Shown one piece after another: positions 1 to 13,672 of a stretch of DNA of 64,000 nt. The DNA comes from Gorsachius magnificus (taxonomy: Eukaryota > Chordata > Aves > Pelecaniformes > Ardeidae): positions 3,057,385-3,121,384 of the forward strand of contig CM067084.1 in the NCBI GenBank assembly GCA_034008185.1, in the 5' to 3' direction. Both the position numbers and the translations under genes were made by a program. Within the stretch, counting starts at the first letter, position 1. Each line of letters starts with the position of its first letter. The notes below the pieces were generated by a model. It did no database searches. It was not told where the DNA came from and saw only the letters and a list, made by a program, of their open reading frames with translations.

Positions 1-3000
1 GGAGGTGTCTGTTCAAGCAGGATTATTCCAGGCTGATGGAGCTGTCCTGAACCCTGGACTCTCCCCTCCTCTCCTCTGGGATAACTGGTATCAAACAGAA
101 AACCGAAAGCACGAGTAGATCAGAATGGGTTTTGGTAACATGTGGCTTGCAAATTATATTGATCCTTGACTTAGTACCTCTGCTGGTTTCTGAAGAGCGA
201 GTCTTCGCTAAACTTTGAGGGTCTGTAACCTCATTCAAATAGGGAGAGAAAATTAATGAAATAAGAGCTAGGACTTTCAACAAAAAGCAACCTGAGAAAG
301 TTAGCGTCTAAATCCTTTCCACATTAAATAGGAAAAGGAAGCTTTATCTAATCATTTCCAGCCATGGAAACTGTATCTTTCTTTTCCTAGCATCCCCATT
401 CCACCCAGGGGAAAAATATGACAGTCTGTTGTAACTGAATTGCCAACCTATTCTTCACAATCCTGCGGTATTTTTCACAGTACATCAGGCAGGTGACAGC
501 CACAGATACTGCCATCGCCCTCAAGCATTCTCCTCTTTTCCGTATTGCAGGCATCACAAGCGATGCTCAGGTATTTGAGTAACTTGCAGCTTGTTTAGCA
601 CTGTGTAATTTTTATCACTTTACTTGTCACTAGGTGGTTTCTAGTCATTTCAATTATGGAATAAACAAGCAGCTTTCTGGTCTTTTATTTGTCCATCCAC
701 AGAGGCAGTTCAAGCTTGTAATTCCTGGTAGGGTTTTAAAGCACTTAGCACTTCACGGGAGGCATTTAATGGGAGTGGGTCCAATGGCTGCAGACCCAGC
801 AATCCAAATGCGTTTCTGAAGTTAACTCCATTTAATTCTACGTTCATGTAAGCAGCACAGGCAGACGTTGCGGTCAAGTTCAGAAGCGTACCTATGAGAA
901 GAGCAAAGGAACCGAAGGCAGGCTACATTCACAAGCTGCCAAAAGAAGAAGAATACCCTTACGCAGCCTGGTAGTTAGGAAACGTTAATGAGAAATGTGG
1001 TTTCAAATCCCATTCTGTGGGTAAAGTAGCAGCAACCAGATCTTCCTAATTTCAGAGGAACACTCTTGCTACTGAACTGCAGAGCCCAGGGGCGGCAGGA
1101 GTGCCACACCCTGGATCGAGGATCAATTCTTAGCCAAAATTACGTGGTGAGGTTGACCATAATCAGCAAGATGAGGAACGCTTAACGCGTCAGTGAGTTT
1201 TCTGCAGGCTGAAAACATTTCAGAAAGCTCTAATCTTCCTTGTTTTTTAATCTCAGCTGAGTATTAAATAACCATAATTACTACCTACAGTGGTTGAAAG
1301 CTTTGCAATAGCATTTTGTGGGGAAACACAGTGTTCTTCTCATTGTTTGAGAACAAAGACCTGTTCTCATATCCAATCTCACAAATCAAACAGCCATCAA
1401 CACTTTCTGGGAGAGTATGAATGGTAACTTTGGCTCCTTACAGTTGTACAAAGCCAATGTATGGCTACGAGATGTTATTAACCATTTTCACTCTTTCTGA
1501 GCAGACTGAAGTCCACAAACAGCACAGGAACTGCAATATTGCTCGGCCCACGTGAATTATGCACACGCACGCGCCTCTGAAAGCAAAAAGCTGAGGGCAA
1601 GCTGGTTTTTTAGCTTAACCATGTGCCAAATTATAGAGAAAACAAGGCTTGTCCCAGAGCTTAATCAGCAGCAATCTCTTAAAATACCTGTATGCGTACC
1701 TCTGAGACACGTATCTACTGATACCACATTGAGGTAATACGGTTGCATAGATTATGTGCGTTTCTTTGCAACACCTGGCCTTTTTTATTCATTAAAACAT
1801 AAACAAAATGGATACCTGAGGTCCAGTAAAAAGCTTACAGAAAGAAACTCCAGCCTAAATACAGTTCCTACGGTACACATTCAAATTCTGTAATTCCTTA
1901 ACTAAAGTAAGCTGGGGCAAGCGGCAGCAGAAGCAAGCACCGCGCTTTAAATGTTGAGGGCCAGCGCGACTGCAGCCTTAAAGCAAGCTTTGTTCCTCCA
2001 TCATCAGAACCAACGCCGTAATTATTTCCCCACCCACATGGCTGATCCCTGCTACTTAGGATGACGGAAGCTCAGATTTAATCAATGCAACTCCTCCGTT
2101 CCCATCAACTGGATTCTTGTATTTTAGAACAACAAAGCTTTCTGGCACTTCCTTTTTTCTCCCCCACGCCTACCAAAAAGTTGTGGGGTGGGGGGAATGA
2201 AATTAGTTGTCGGCTAAGCAAAACTGTACAGCACAGGGACCACTCCCCCCCACAAAGCATATGTATGCCATAACCACCTTTCTTCTAGAGGCTCATTCGT
2301 AATTCTAACTCTCATAAAAGAACATAAAACTATGCCTTCCAAGCTTGATTCTTCCAGTGTTTCCCTGCAGAGCCCAGTTCCCTCAGTTCTTTTTCTCCCC
2401 TACCGCTGAGCCAGAGGCGTCAACGTTTTGCATCCTGTAGAGCGCTACAAATGTGCACGCATACCAGTACCGCTCACAGCACTTATTACAGCGTCACCCT
2501 ACGTGTTTTCACCACACCAGAAAAGCCCACAGATTTCTTGTACATCACAGAAATCACCAACCTTTCCTAAGCCGACTGAAAGTCAGTCACTTCTTCCCCA
2601 TAAGACAGGCACTATGTCTCGCTGCTGATCTCTGAGAAGCATCCAAGGAAGCCCAAGCTACTTCTGCCTTTGTATTTACTTGCCTCACAGAGCGATCCTC
2701 GTGGAATGGAAGTTCTTTAGCTGCTGCCTGGTTCAACATCAATCCTGCTGGGCCATTTACTCCTTCTGGGACATCACCCAGACCGCTGTTAGGTCCAACA
2801 GCAATAACGGCTTATACTGTTCTTGCCTAAGCCTGTCATGCCAAAGCCAACTGACCCCACAGAAGGGCAGCTTCTGGGCAGAGCATCAGATAGCAACCTA
2901 TAGTTCAAAGAACACTTTAAATCAGTAAAGTCAGCACTGCTACCAGAAGTGCTTCTGCTTCTCCTGACCTCTCCTCCGCTCACTTCTACCCCCAGCCACC

Positions 3001-6000
3001 CTTTCTGCAGATCAGGTCCCTCCATCATTTGGCGTGAGGCTGCCAACGTGGTTCTGCCGGCGCAGGAGAGAGCACGGCATGGAAGCATGACCACCAAAGC
3101 CGGGGCAAGGCCAGGATCACTTCTTCTGTAGTGGTATGGGCTTATTAAAATGAGAAAATACATCCCCAGCAGTTGTCTAGCATTACTGCAGCTTCACTGA
3201 CAAACCACATAGCAAAGCTGCGATATGGGGACACACTCTCACACCCTCCCCTCTACGCTCAGCTGTGGCAGGTATAGACGATAACCTGGTAGTCCTAGAA
3301 AGCTTTACTCAACCTTCTGCTGGTGCGACTTAGTGGGAAGTACAAGGAACATAAAAATGTATGGATGGGGGAAAGAAAGTGAAGGAAGTGGGGAAAAATT
3401 CTTTATACAGGTGAACATTTGCTCGTGTTACTTCAGTATATTACGGTTTTGGTGTTAAAGGAGACAACCTTCGTTATATATAATGACTCTTCCTTCTCTG
3501 ATGTTTACTTCCTTTTGAAAGCATTCATTAAGTACTTAATATCTTTAAGAACATTAGGAAGCAAGAATATATATTAACGAAATTAACCCTCCTCTTTCCT
3601 TTACGCTGAGTCTGACCCCCTCTAACTGCCACCGACTCTGACGAAGTTGGGTTGCAACGCCTTCCAGGAAGATTTGCTAACATTTGAGTTTCTAATTACT
3701 CTTGCCTTTGTCACACAGGGTTAGAATGGCATTTAAGCAACTTACAGAAAAAAAAAAAAAACCATCATGAAAGTCAACAAAAAGAAACTAATCCAACAAT
3801 CTATTTTGTGTGTGTGTGTTTCAACTTTCTCTTGAAGCATGAAATGCAACGCACTTTTACCAAGTTCCTTCCACTGAAGCTGTGTTCACAGGCTTATATA
3901 TATTCTAACAGGCCAATAGCAAAGGGTAAGTCACAAATGCAATGAAAATTAACTCTGCACGGTTGTGCTAACTCTTTTACAGGTTTTGCCAGAGTTAAGA
4001 AGGCATCTGCACTCACCAGCTGAGGCTGAGACTAAAAAGCAGTACCACAGTCTTTGTTAAAGTCAAATACTTTTCTCCGCCTCTTTAATAGCTGTCAGTC
4101 TAAGGTTGCTGCAACTTCTCTCCTCTCAGTGAATCTCTTGGGGAAGTAAAAGTGCATGTGGTCAAGCTCTTTTCAAGAAGCATTTGGGAAAGGGCACATT
4201 AGAGAGCCGGGCATGGCTTTCACAAGTCCGAAGGCTTGTTGAACTTTTTCCCAAAAATATCACAAAAAAATAAAGTGGACGGTTGAAAAAGGAAAAATAA
4301 TTTCAGATTATGAAAAGTCTCCCTTTATGTTGCTTGATAGCCTATGAATTCAGGAAAATGAATTAACCTACTGAGTGACATCAACATGTGATACTGCTGA
4401 CCCTGTTTCGACTACAGGGCTACTTCAGGCTATAGTTAGCACTACGGGGAGCGTTAGCTGCTTTCCATTTGGACTAAATGGGGGAGCAATTAATACTGGT
4501 GCTCCGTCTCACTGTAACCGAAACAATAAAGACACCAATCAAATTATAAAGAAGCCAACAAAATGAGAGCAAAAGCCAAACAGATCCAAGTTTTAAAGAG
4601 CCTTGGAGCTGGAGGCCCCCCAACACTATCTAATATTTGAATCCTGTTGTGTTCAAGATCAGACTTCATATACGTTCCTTGTGAATACAGAAGACTTCTT
4701 CAAAACAAAAGTCAACTTTTTCCTTCCAAGAAAGTCACCCTATCACCATGAAAACTGACAAACTTCCAAAGACAAGATGGGGAAACACTACTTTACATTG
4801 CCTTTTGGATTACCAGTTCTGCTTCAAAACACAGCAGGCAGCTGACGAACCCTTCGACTTGTCAGATTTGGGGGTCCAACTTCTGCTAGAACCATGGGCT
4901 GCACAAATGCATACTGTAAAATTAAAGGTCATTTTGCTAGTCAACGTTGATTCAGAAGCAAGTTGCTTTCTCTTGCTACATTAACTAGAAATAGCAACTG
5001 TGTCCTAAAATAACTGCATTTGTAACATATGGAAAATAGCTTGAAAAGAATCAGAGATTTCCAGTGCCTACCGGTTTTTCATCCTATAAAATACCAAGAG
5101 TTAGATTTTTTTAAAGGGACTGTTTTTAAAACAGCGGAATTTTGGCCCGTGACATTTCTAACTCTCTCCAGAAATAGAGAAATAGAAATGATTTATCATT
5201 TTCAGAATAGATGACGGTGCTCGAATTCAGATTAAAGTAGGCAATTCCATAGTAATTTAACTTTATATGAAGGTAGCATGCAACAAAGCATAATTAATTA
5301 ATAACTAATTATTAAGTATATAACTATATTAATAACTGTAGCTAATCCCTATATTCAGTGTATCCAGAGACATTAAGTTCCATCAGATTTTGGAAGCAGT
5401 TCAATTGGGGAAATACTTTGATCAGCTATAAAGACAGCTCGCTCTGAAAACGTTGAGATCTGAGAAACAAATGCTAAAACCGAAGAGCACCTTCTTGTGT
5501 GATCTCTGTTCAGAAAAGCTTACTCGTAACATTATGTACTGTTTGCTGAGATGGGATCTAGTCTATAAATAGCATTATACTGAGAAAAAAAAATTCCTGC
5601 GTATACAAGGCTTCATTTTTGAAAAAGCATTCAAATATCTCACTTTTAAAAATAAAATACACCCCCTGTGTCTTGCACAGCTTTTCTCCTTAAGACAGCT
5701 GGAACACAACCATGTAGGGACCCCATCCACAGCCCGAGGAAGAGGAGGAGGAATAACTCTATGGCTGCAGTAGCAGCTGCCACAGCTTGTTCACAATTCC
5801 CTAACCTCTAGAAGAGGAGTCTGCTCCCACCCCTAATAAAATTTACACCAGTGATGCTTATTCAGTAGAAGCTGAGGGTCTTAGTTAGGAAAAAGCTTTG
5901 TGAGCAATTCTGCACAGCACGGGAATCGGAGTTGGCAAGAAGCTGAAGCGCCTGCTGGTGCTCGGGGGAAGGTGAAGGCTAAGAAGTCGGGCTCACTGGT

Positions 6001-6034
6001 CCTGATGATGTGGGATGCCCATCTCAGTTCATTC

Positions 6035-6198
6035 TACCCAGGGAAGTGGTTGAGTCCCCATCCCTGGGGGTATTTAAAAGCCGGGCAGACTAGGTGCTTA
6101 GGGACAGGGTTTAGTGGTGAGATGGCAGGGGTAGGGGAATGGTTGGGCTTGGTGATCTTAAAGAGCTTTTCCAACCTGAACGATTCGATGATTCTTTG
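6035..6198 (+). mobile_element. CR1 LINE 3' fragment, diverged
   Basis: The stretch follows the CR1 3' region: GTGGTTGAGTCCCCATCCCTGG, a piece close to GGTATTTAAAAG, then GGTGATCTTAAAGAGC, TTTTCCAACCTGA and a degenerate GATTCGATGATTCT tail. It is 5'-truncated, as is usual for CR1, and visibly more diverged than the copies at 24.2 and 49.3 kb, so it is probably an older insertion. Orientation is plus, opposite to the gene. Confidence 0.8.
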
Positions 6199-9100
6199 TA
6201 CTTGGGAATTCCCAAGAAGCAATCAATCTCTTCGAGGAAACAGATTAGCCAGTGTACAGGAGAAGTTTTTCCTGGCTAGCGGCGCTAAGACAATCCAAAT
6301 TAGAGATTAATTTTATTCGTAGGAGTTATTGTAGCATTTTTTGTTTTGTACTGTTTGTCAAGGGCTCAAAAACTTCATACAGTCGAGAAAATTCTAAAAT
6401 TAGAAAAGTCTAAGATTGAGAGTTAACTCAACCCACATGTCAGGTAAAATTACTTAATTAAATCACATCAATATGGGATTTCTCTGGTTTGCACACTAGT
6501 CCACCTCGTTTTTCCCCCGTAATAACTGCAGGTATAAGTCCAGCTTTGATCTGAACCACAGTGCAAACCCACGGATTCTGAAAGTTGGTGGTGTTGCCAT
6601 CTATCATCCAGGAATGCTTTATCGATTTCAAGCCACCAAGAAATTATGCAGCATCTCTTCTGATGTTTGCATTCAGCTGGCTCTGATTTCACCTATACAG
6701 TGCAAGAGGAGCTTTGCCAGCCAGCCGCAGATGGGAAGCACTTTCCACCAAAGATAAATCTGCAGCTACCCCAGTCATATTCTTCTCATAGCGAGCGCGA
6801 GAATATGAACGCTGGGAGAAAAAAAAAAAAGACAACTTGTAAAGTTTCCAAGTCATTATCATATTAACTGTGCTCTGTCCTGGGGGTGATCTTTTTTGTT
6901 AATATTGGTGCTTAAAATAAAGACCTAAAATTTGCTGGATCTATTTGAATATAAGAACTCTAGATTTACCCTCTCCTCACTGAGGAACTTGAAGTTCGCC
7001 AGGTTGTGTCCCATATAACTCGGCAAGTTTTGTTTCTTGACGGCAGGTCTTTTAATGGAAACTTTCTCCTAGATAGTAAGACAAGATTCTTTCCATATGT
7101 TTTCAATAAGCAGCACATGGAAAGCCCCAGTTCTTATCCTGCTCATCATTAAATTCCTTGGCACAGACAACAGAACTGCTCTCACTTTTGTCTCCTAACT
7201 TCCATTTGACACATGCCTCCTTTAATCATCTGCAGCTTTTCTGCAGCAGGGAAGGTAACGTCTCAAAATATTTGACATTATTTCATTTCTTATTCTTCCT
7301 CCTACTCTTTTTTTCCAAAATAGTGGCCACAATTGTGGGGTTTTTGATTAGTTTTGACATTTTTCCAGTCTGGATGTCAGCATGTAAGTATCAGAAAAGG
7401 AGCGAGGAATTTTATGGAGGCTTTCTTGGTGGTATAGATAACATTTGGATAGTATAAAGCTCTGGGTCAGGAAAACAGCCTTCTTCAGACTAGTACTTAG
7501 CTGCATACTTAAATCAACTAGAACTTAAATGTAGTTTTTAAATTGAACACGTAGCTCATTTTCCACAGGATTAAGGACTTGGAGATCTTGAGAATACCAA
7601 GAACCTTGGAAAAGCTATCCGTCGCCCCCCAAATCCCTCTTGTCAGGCTGTCACCCTGCGCACCTCTGCCCTGGCCCCCGACAGCGCGACACAGCACAGC
7701 TCACATGCGGTCTGCGCTAGGTCTCCCTACGACAGCCCGGGCACCCCACGCCACCTCCTGCCCCCAGTCCTCTTCTCCTGGTCCTACGTGGTCCTGAAGA
7801 TGCAGCGTGTGTGCGTTTGTCTCCTCTAGGGCAAAGTACCTGAAATAATGTGAATTCTGTACCACGGGCTATTAAAGAAGAGGGTTTTCTTAAATTTGCC
7901 ACCATTAAGTTGTGCACAGTGGGGCTCGTGGCCTGAGACAAGGCTTTTGGGATCAAGGTTTGCTCGGATATACTGGGGGAGGACAGGGAGGAGCGGCAGC
8001 ACTGGTGTTCCCAGCTGCGTGAGGAGCACGGACCCTGCACCGAAAATCTCCTTGAGCTGCTCCCAGGTCCTGTCTCAGAGAAAACCAGCTGCTTTACACC
8101 AGAAGGAGCCTGAGGGCCAACTAATACACGTACAGCGTGGATGATCAGGGAACCGGGACCCAGGGGTGAAACTGGGGAGGCAGGTCATTTAACAGCATAG
8201 GCACGCTCATTACATTCCCAAAGGGAGCCACAGGACATTTTCTTATAATCGTTAAGTGCAGGGATACGGGAATAGAACCAGGGATGCCACACCAAGGACA
8301 TCTGTCATTAATAGTTGTTACTCACAGAACCCCTGCCCAAGACAGACAGCACAGCCTCAGGGGCGGCATGCTCACGCTCTTCTCCGCTCCCCAACTTTCC
8401 CTGGATACCTGCATCTTTTTACCAGGAACTCTTCCTCTTTACAGCTCTTCCACTGCTGGAGTCAAACAGAATAAACCGTGCTGCCAACAAGTTGAACCTG
8501 ATGCTGTAGTCTATGAAGGTGAACAGTCCCTGAAGTTTCTGTTCAGACGGTGCACCAAAATTTTAGCCCATCTCACGACGCATGAGTTATAAAAGATGTT
8601 ATGCGACATTTCTATGGAATGATTTACTGATTTTGCTGTGGTTCAAAACCAACCTTTAAGCAATTTTCCTTTCACAATGCATAGCCATTGTCTGGTTTGT
8701 GGTCATTCTGATTAAATCTGGCTAAGAGTTAGGGGAAAGTTGGGCACCACACAGCCTGAGCTTTCAAGTCCCCCTTCAAAGAAAGGCCACCGATTTCCCT
8801 AGAATGTCAAGACATTTTAAGGACTGATGCAGACACTTACTTGCATATTCATTTTAAGTCATGGTTACAGTCCTATTAAATTTGATGGTACTAGTCACTT
8901 AAATAAGCGTTGCAAATGTAGGTCCCTAGGCTATGAAGCAAAAGCAATTGGATTTATATGACAAGACATACAAAAGAGCCAAGCTAAAACATTCTATCAC
9001 ATTACAGTCACATCAATGGTGAAACTTTAACAGTGTATTTTTACAGCAGTAATAACTTTCCTGAGGGGGGAGGTGGTATCTTAAGCAGAAAATTTAAGTA

Positions 9101-10365
9101 CCTTTTTATAAGAACATGTAAACCAATTTGTGTTATAGATAAGGTTGACCAGTGATAAAAATATATTTAGTTTTCTGAAACAAGGTAAAAAACCATGGCT
9201 ACTCTCTAACCATCTGAGGGTAATCAGAATTGCATTGCTAACGCAAGTGAGCGGCGAGATTTTAATCTGCTTGGACACAAGTTAGCTAGTCAGCTAAAAA
9301 TACTACCCACTGCATGTTTACTTACCGGCTGAGATCTCACAAAAATAGCAAGGGAAACCTCAGACTTCCGCACCTCAGGTCGCAGGGGATCAGGCGCTTC
9401 GTGGGGGTTGGCTAAGGAAAATCAGCTGGCTGCCCGGACTGCGTTCAGTGTGATAAAGCACTATATAATATCCCTGTAATGCCCAGACTGCCCGCTGCTC
9501 TTTCTACTGCGCAAACGCACATTTTGAACTGGATTCGATCTTGCCCTTGGTGGAACAGTTACCTCTGCAGCTCCAGCAACTGCTCCTAAGGGAGGAGACC
9601 GGCACCGCCGAGTGCTGAACCTCCTCCTGCTTCCTTTGAACTACAAAATGCAGAAGTGTTTTAGAACCCACTGGAGATATACGAGGTCGTGCACTAACTA
9701 CACAGTTGCAAAAAACTCCTTCTAAGATTTTATGATGGCCAGGCTAGGATTTGGGCGTGAAATAGCCAACAGACCAAGAAGGTCTGCATTAGAACTGAAC
9801 CACTGAAGTCAAAGATGCAGCAGAAATGCAAAAGAGGCTGCGTAAAACACTACAAAGCTCTTTCCCATAGTAATGGGTTTAGGGTATACCTCAAGCAAGC
9901 CAAAGGAAGAACATGTACAAATGCTGCCTTTGAAAAATTCATTACAACTCCTTCTGCCCCTTCAAAGTAATCCCCTTGCAGGTTTCTGAAGGTATTTACT
10001 AATAATTTTCATACAAGTGGTTTCCAGATATCAAAGAAGAAAACTGAAGTTTCATTTCTTCACTGAGGGTTCAGAGACAAAATAATTGCAACCCAAAATT
10101 CCAGAGACCGGGGAACTTGCCATCAGCACCACTGGCAGGGTACTGCTCCAGAGCATCCTGCCCACCGACTTTGTGAAAATACTTCAAATTTCATGTGGGA
10201 TTATTGCTCTTGCTCCCAAAGGGAACCCATGCTTTCAGAGCATTTTTTTGCTATAAAAGAAACCCATGGGTTCTAAAGCCCATGTTCATAGCAGAGCAGG
10301 AGACAACTCAAGGTCTCAGACTGATGGCTGATGTGGAAAACGTGTACCTTTCACCTGAAGCTGTT

Positions 10366-10386
10366 AAAAAAAAAAAAAAAAAAAAA
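10366..10386. repeat. Poly-A run (21)
   Basis: Twenty-one A in intron DNA. No retrotransposed sequence was recognised upstream of it. Confidence 0.9.
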
Positions 10387-12893
10387 TTTAGAAATGCTCT
10401 TTCAACAGCCTTTTCCCTTCTAGCTGCCCTGGAGAGCAATTTATTAGCTGTCACAGCTTAATGGAGTCATAATATAATATCCTTACTAATTCCAAAGACA
10501 AGTACAGCTTTATTTCCTAAATATTTTATTTATTTATAATAGGTATAGCCACAGCAACTAGCGGCTCGGCTCCTGGACAGAATTTACATCAGAGGCTGCA
10601 ACTGCATCTCCGGACACAGTAAGGAAAATCTTGATTATTTCTGAACTTAATCTGAATAGCTATCAGAAGAAGTAAGACAATATGGGTGTTTTCTCCATAC
10701 AAAACCTATAATATTTTTTACTTCAATGCTATCCACTATCCGGTACTAGTACATCCCATCCCTACACAGTTCCCAAAGGAGAGAGCAGCTCCAAATGTCT
10801 CATACCTGAAACATTCTCTGCCACAAAGGGAATATTTCTGATTAAATCAAAACTTATAAGTAACGTGAATGACGGGGAGAAAATTAGATTTGCAATGGAA
10901 TTATCTTTTCTTCAGTAAAGCACATGCTTTCCACCATTTTTCTGTCTTTAGGTTATTTAGTGATAATTACATGATATTTTTCACCACAAAATAGAAAAAA
11001 TTTCAAAAACCTCATTTTAATAAACAATAGTGTATAACCAAATATTTTAGTTCTAAAACTTCTTTACTAAAATATTAACTGAATGATCTGAATAAAAATG
11101 TGTTAATAAAAGCCACAGATAATGTGCAAATTTACCTATTTATTTTGCTAACATGTGCTCTCTTTGGCCTGAATTATTCAATCGCTATCCTATTCCCCCA
11201 TCACGTACATTAATTTAATGAGCAAGTCAAGCAATAACAAGCCCTGAAAACTAAGCATAAAAGTGAAATCACAGAATATTTTTCTTTGTTTTGGAGAAAC
11301 GTGTATTAACATATTGCAAAGTAGGGCCAGGATAATTTCTTTAGAATAATAAAAAGGTTGTTACAAATTCAGACCTGCAATTTCTTTTTTTAAGTTATTG
11401 CTATTACCATCACACAAATGAGAGTGTGTCCTGGAAGAGAACACTTGCTCTAGGTATGATAGAAAGCCCAGACTCTAAAGATGTCCCCGTGCTACTGGGC
11501 TTAAACATAATATACTGAATATGAAAAAAAAAGAAAAAAAGAAAAAAAAGATGTTTACAAGAAACTTCTTCAGGTGACTGAAAAATATTTTGCAAATCAA
11601 TTTTGAAATCCCTCAGACACTACTGCATTCATCTTTGCAAAATGCTGCCTGAAAAACACAGTCTCTATCGGCTTCACTTTTCTCATTCATTCAAGCACAC
11701 CTCACTGCAAAGCTTCCAAGCAAGGTCTTCAATGCATAAGCTAAGGACACCATTCATTATACATTATTATACATGGCTTTCAACTTTTGCCTTGGCTCTG
11801 CCAGGGATGCCAGTCCACACTGTCCTTTAGCCAAATGTTTGCAACACGAAATCTGGAACTTGCTTTTAAACCAAACACCTATGAAGGTGTCAGAAAAGAA
11901 GTCTTCAAAACAGCTTTAAAAAAAACAAACCACCTGACAGCTGGCATGCTGTGGAATTTATTAATCACAGCCATCTCACTGCCCAGCTCTGCTCATCTGT
12001 CAATTTGCTGTAAGACCTATTGCTCTTCAACCCCTATTTGCAGGGCAAGTTCTTTGGAATTAGGCCTATCTTTCATAAAAACGGGGAATACCCATTACAT
12101 GGGCATGCCTCATTACAATTAATAAGTGGTTACAATAAACAAACAGCAATAACAGAGCAAAAAATATGAGCGTTGGCATAGTCTCGCTTCTCCAGACAAG
12201 TAAGAGAATGAGAGGCTCTCAGTATGGGAAAGAAAACTGGATCCCGGGTGGGCTGCGCATTTCCAAGTCCCCTGTTCCGACAGAGTTTGATCTCACTCTG
12301 TCACAGCCCTACAAAACCCAGCAGACTGGGAGCGAGGTGGCTTTTGCTGGATGCAGATGCCTCGGGACACCTAAACTGTCGCTTTCTACAAAGAAACCAG
12401 CCAGCATTACCAAAAAGCTTCAACTTGATATCCAGGAGTATTTGATCACGGTATTCACCTGTATCCAAAGAGTACTACATTATAACTTCCACAACTGGAA
12501 GGTGTTGGGTTTTTTTTTTTGCATAACTTGAGTATTTTAAAGACTATTTTGAAGTATTTTGAACCACATTTAGTGCTCACTGTTTCCATTAAAACTGGAA
12601 GATCACAATAGCAGGTCCATTAGTGTTGGACTACCAAAGCATACCTTAAGTTTTGATTATAGGTACTTCACTAACATATATCCACACCTGTGGGACGCTG
12701 GCAGGGAAGAGGAGCCCCAAAAAGCTTACACAAAGCTTTACTAAAAGCAGCACAATTTTGTAGACTTTATCAGCTTCCTGTAGAAAGATACCGCTGAAGA
12801 ACATGATTGAAAACTCAGCTTGAGGTGAAGCGAAACATCTGTATGAAGTCATCTAGCCTGAAAAACGCAGGTTCTGCCCTCCAAATCTCTTAC

Positions 12894-12995
12894 CTGATTA
12901 CATGTGTTAATGTCTATGCCACTCTTCAGGTATTCCACTACTTTGTCCAGATTGCCAGCTCTGGCAGCTCGGAGGAAGCTTGCATTGCTGTCAGA
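12894..12995 (-). CDS. ANK2: Ankyrin-B (ANK2) internal coding exon: start of the ankyrin-repeat domain
   Basis: The reverse strand reads 34 codons without a stop: [20 protein letters not shown], then [14 protein letters not shown]. This is the first ankyrin repeat of the vertebrate ankyrins. Ankyrins link membrane proteins to the spectrin skeleton, and this repeat starts the membrane-binding solenoid. The [15 protein letters not shown] form fits ankyrin-B. The other paralogues differ here: ankyrin-R has LDKALDHLRNGVDINTCNQ and ankyrin-G has a LEKALDYIKNGVDINICNQ type. The exon is bounded by a TACAG acceptor (12996-13000), preceded by a long pyrimidine tract that includes 20 T on the transcript, and by a CAG|GTAAGA donor (12888-12893). 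Length is 102 bp and both ends are phase 0, so alternative first exons ending in phase 0 can join it. No later ANK2 exon was recognised in 1-12893. Confidence 0.97.
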
Positions 12996-13376
12996 CTGTA
13001 AAAAGAAGAGAAGAAAAAAAAAAAAAAAAAAAATCTGGTTAGCTCCTGCTTAAAAGAGAGCACAAGTTCATCACCAGTGAAAGGCTTCCGCATTTTATGT
13101 TGCGGGAGAATAGAACTGCGAAGAAAACTGACTTTGCATTACGGCTGCATTAATTAGCATGCACATACTTAAACGAGGCAATACTGGTACAAAGAATGCA
13201 GACTTGTCAGAGGGAGTAAAATAGTGCGCTAATTGCTGAAGGTCAAAATTTAGCAAGAACCGAAGGAAAAAGAAAAAACCAACCAGAAATCATAGTCACT
13301 GATGTTAGCAACAAGAAAAAAATACATGCACCAACTTGCCAGCCATCGTCTTCTGTGGTTTTTTATATTAATTTTT

Positions 13377-13416
13377 TATATATATACACATATATATATA
13401 TATATTTTATATACAC
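13377..13416. repeat. TA-rich dinucleotide microsatellite
   Basis: Alternating TA with a CACA interruption, about 380 bp upstream (on the gene strand) of the ankyrin-repeat exon. No role is apparent. Confidence 0.85.
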
Positions 13417-13651
13417 ACTCAAAACTCTGGAAAATGATTGACCAATCCTGTTATTGGCTACATAAGAAAACATACATTGGCTTGGGGTTTGTACTTGGCA
13501 TAAAAAGTTCCAAGACTACAGCCCATATTCATACACACACGCTGGCTTAGCACAGGAGTACACAAAGGAGCAAAACCAATATTCAAGAGCAAAAAAGTCC
13601 CACAGCTCTATTTTATCACCTGTGGCACGGAAGTGGGGCATGCTAAAGGAG

Positions 13652-13672
13652 AAAAAAAAAAAAAAAAAAAAA
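13652..13672. repeat. Poly-A run (21)
   Basis: Twenty-one A in a GGAG...AGTCCC context. No processed pseudogene was recognised next to it. Confidence 0.9.

Larger units (their letters stand above)
1..12893 (-). other. ANK2: Intron of ANK2 downstream of the 12894-12995 exon
   Basis: This AT-rich stretch follows the donor of the ankyrin-repeat exon and runs to the window edge. No next ankyrin exon (expected to begin NGLNALHLAAKEG) was found, so the intron is at least 12.9 kb long. It holds one CR1 relic (6035-6198), a GC-rich patch (about 7600-8150), homopolymer runs and weak splice-site look-alikes. Open frames here are short, have no family resemblance and are treated as chance. Confidence 0.8.

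Noticed and set aside
8130..8490. Sequence resembling an old SINE (GGGAATAGAACCAGGGATG)
   Set aside because: Only one short motif matches; not enough to call a repeat by eye.
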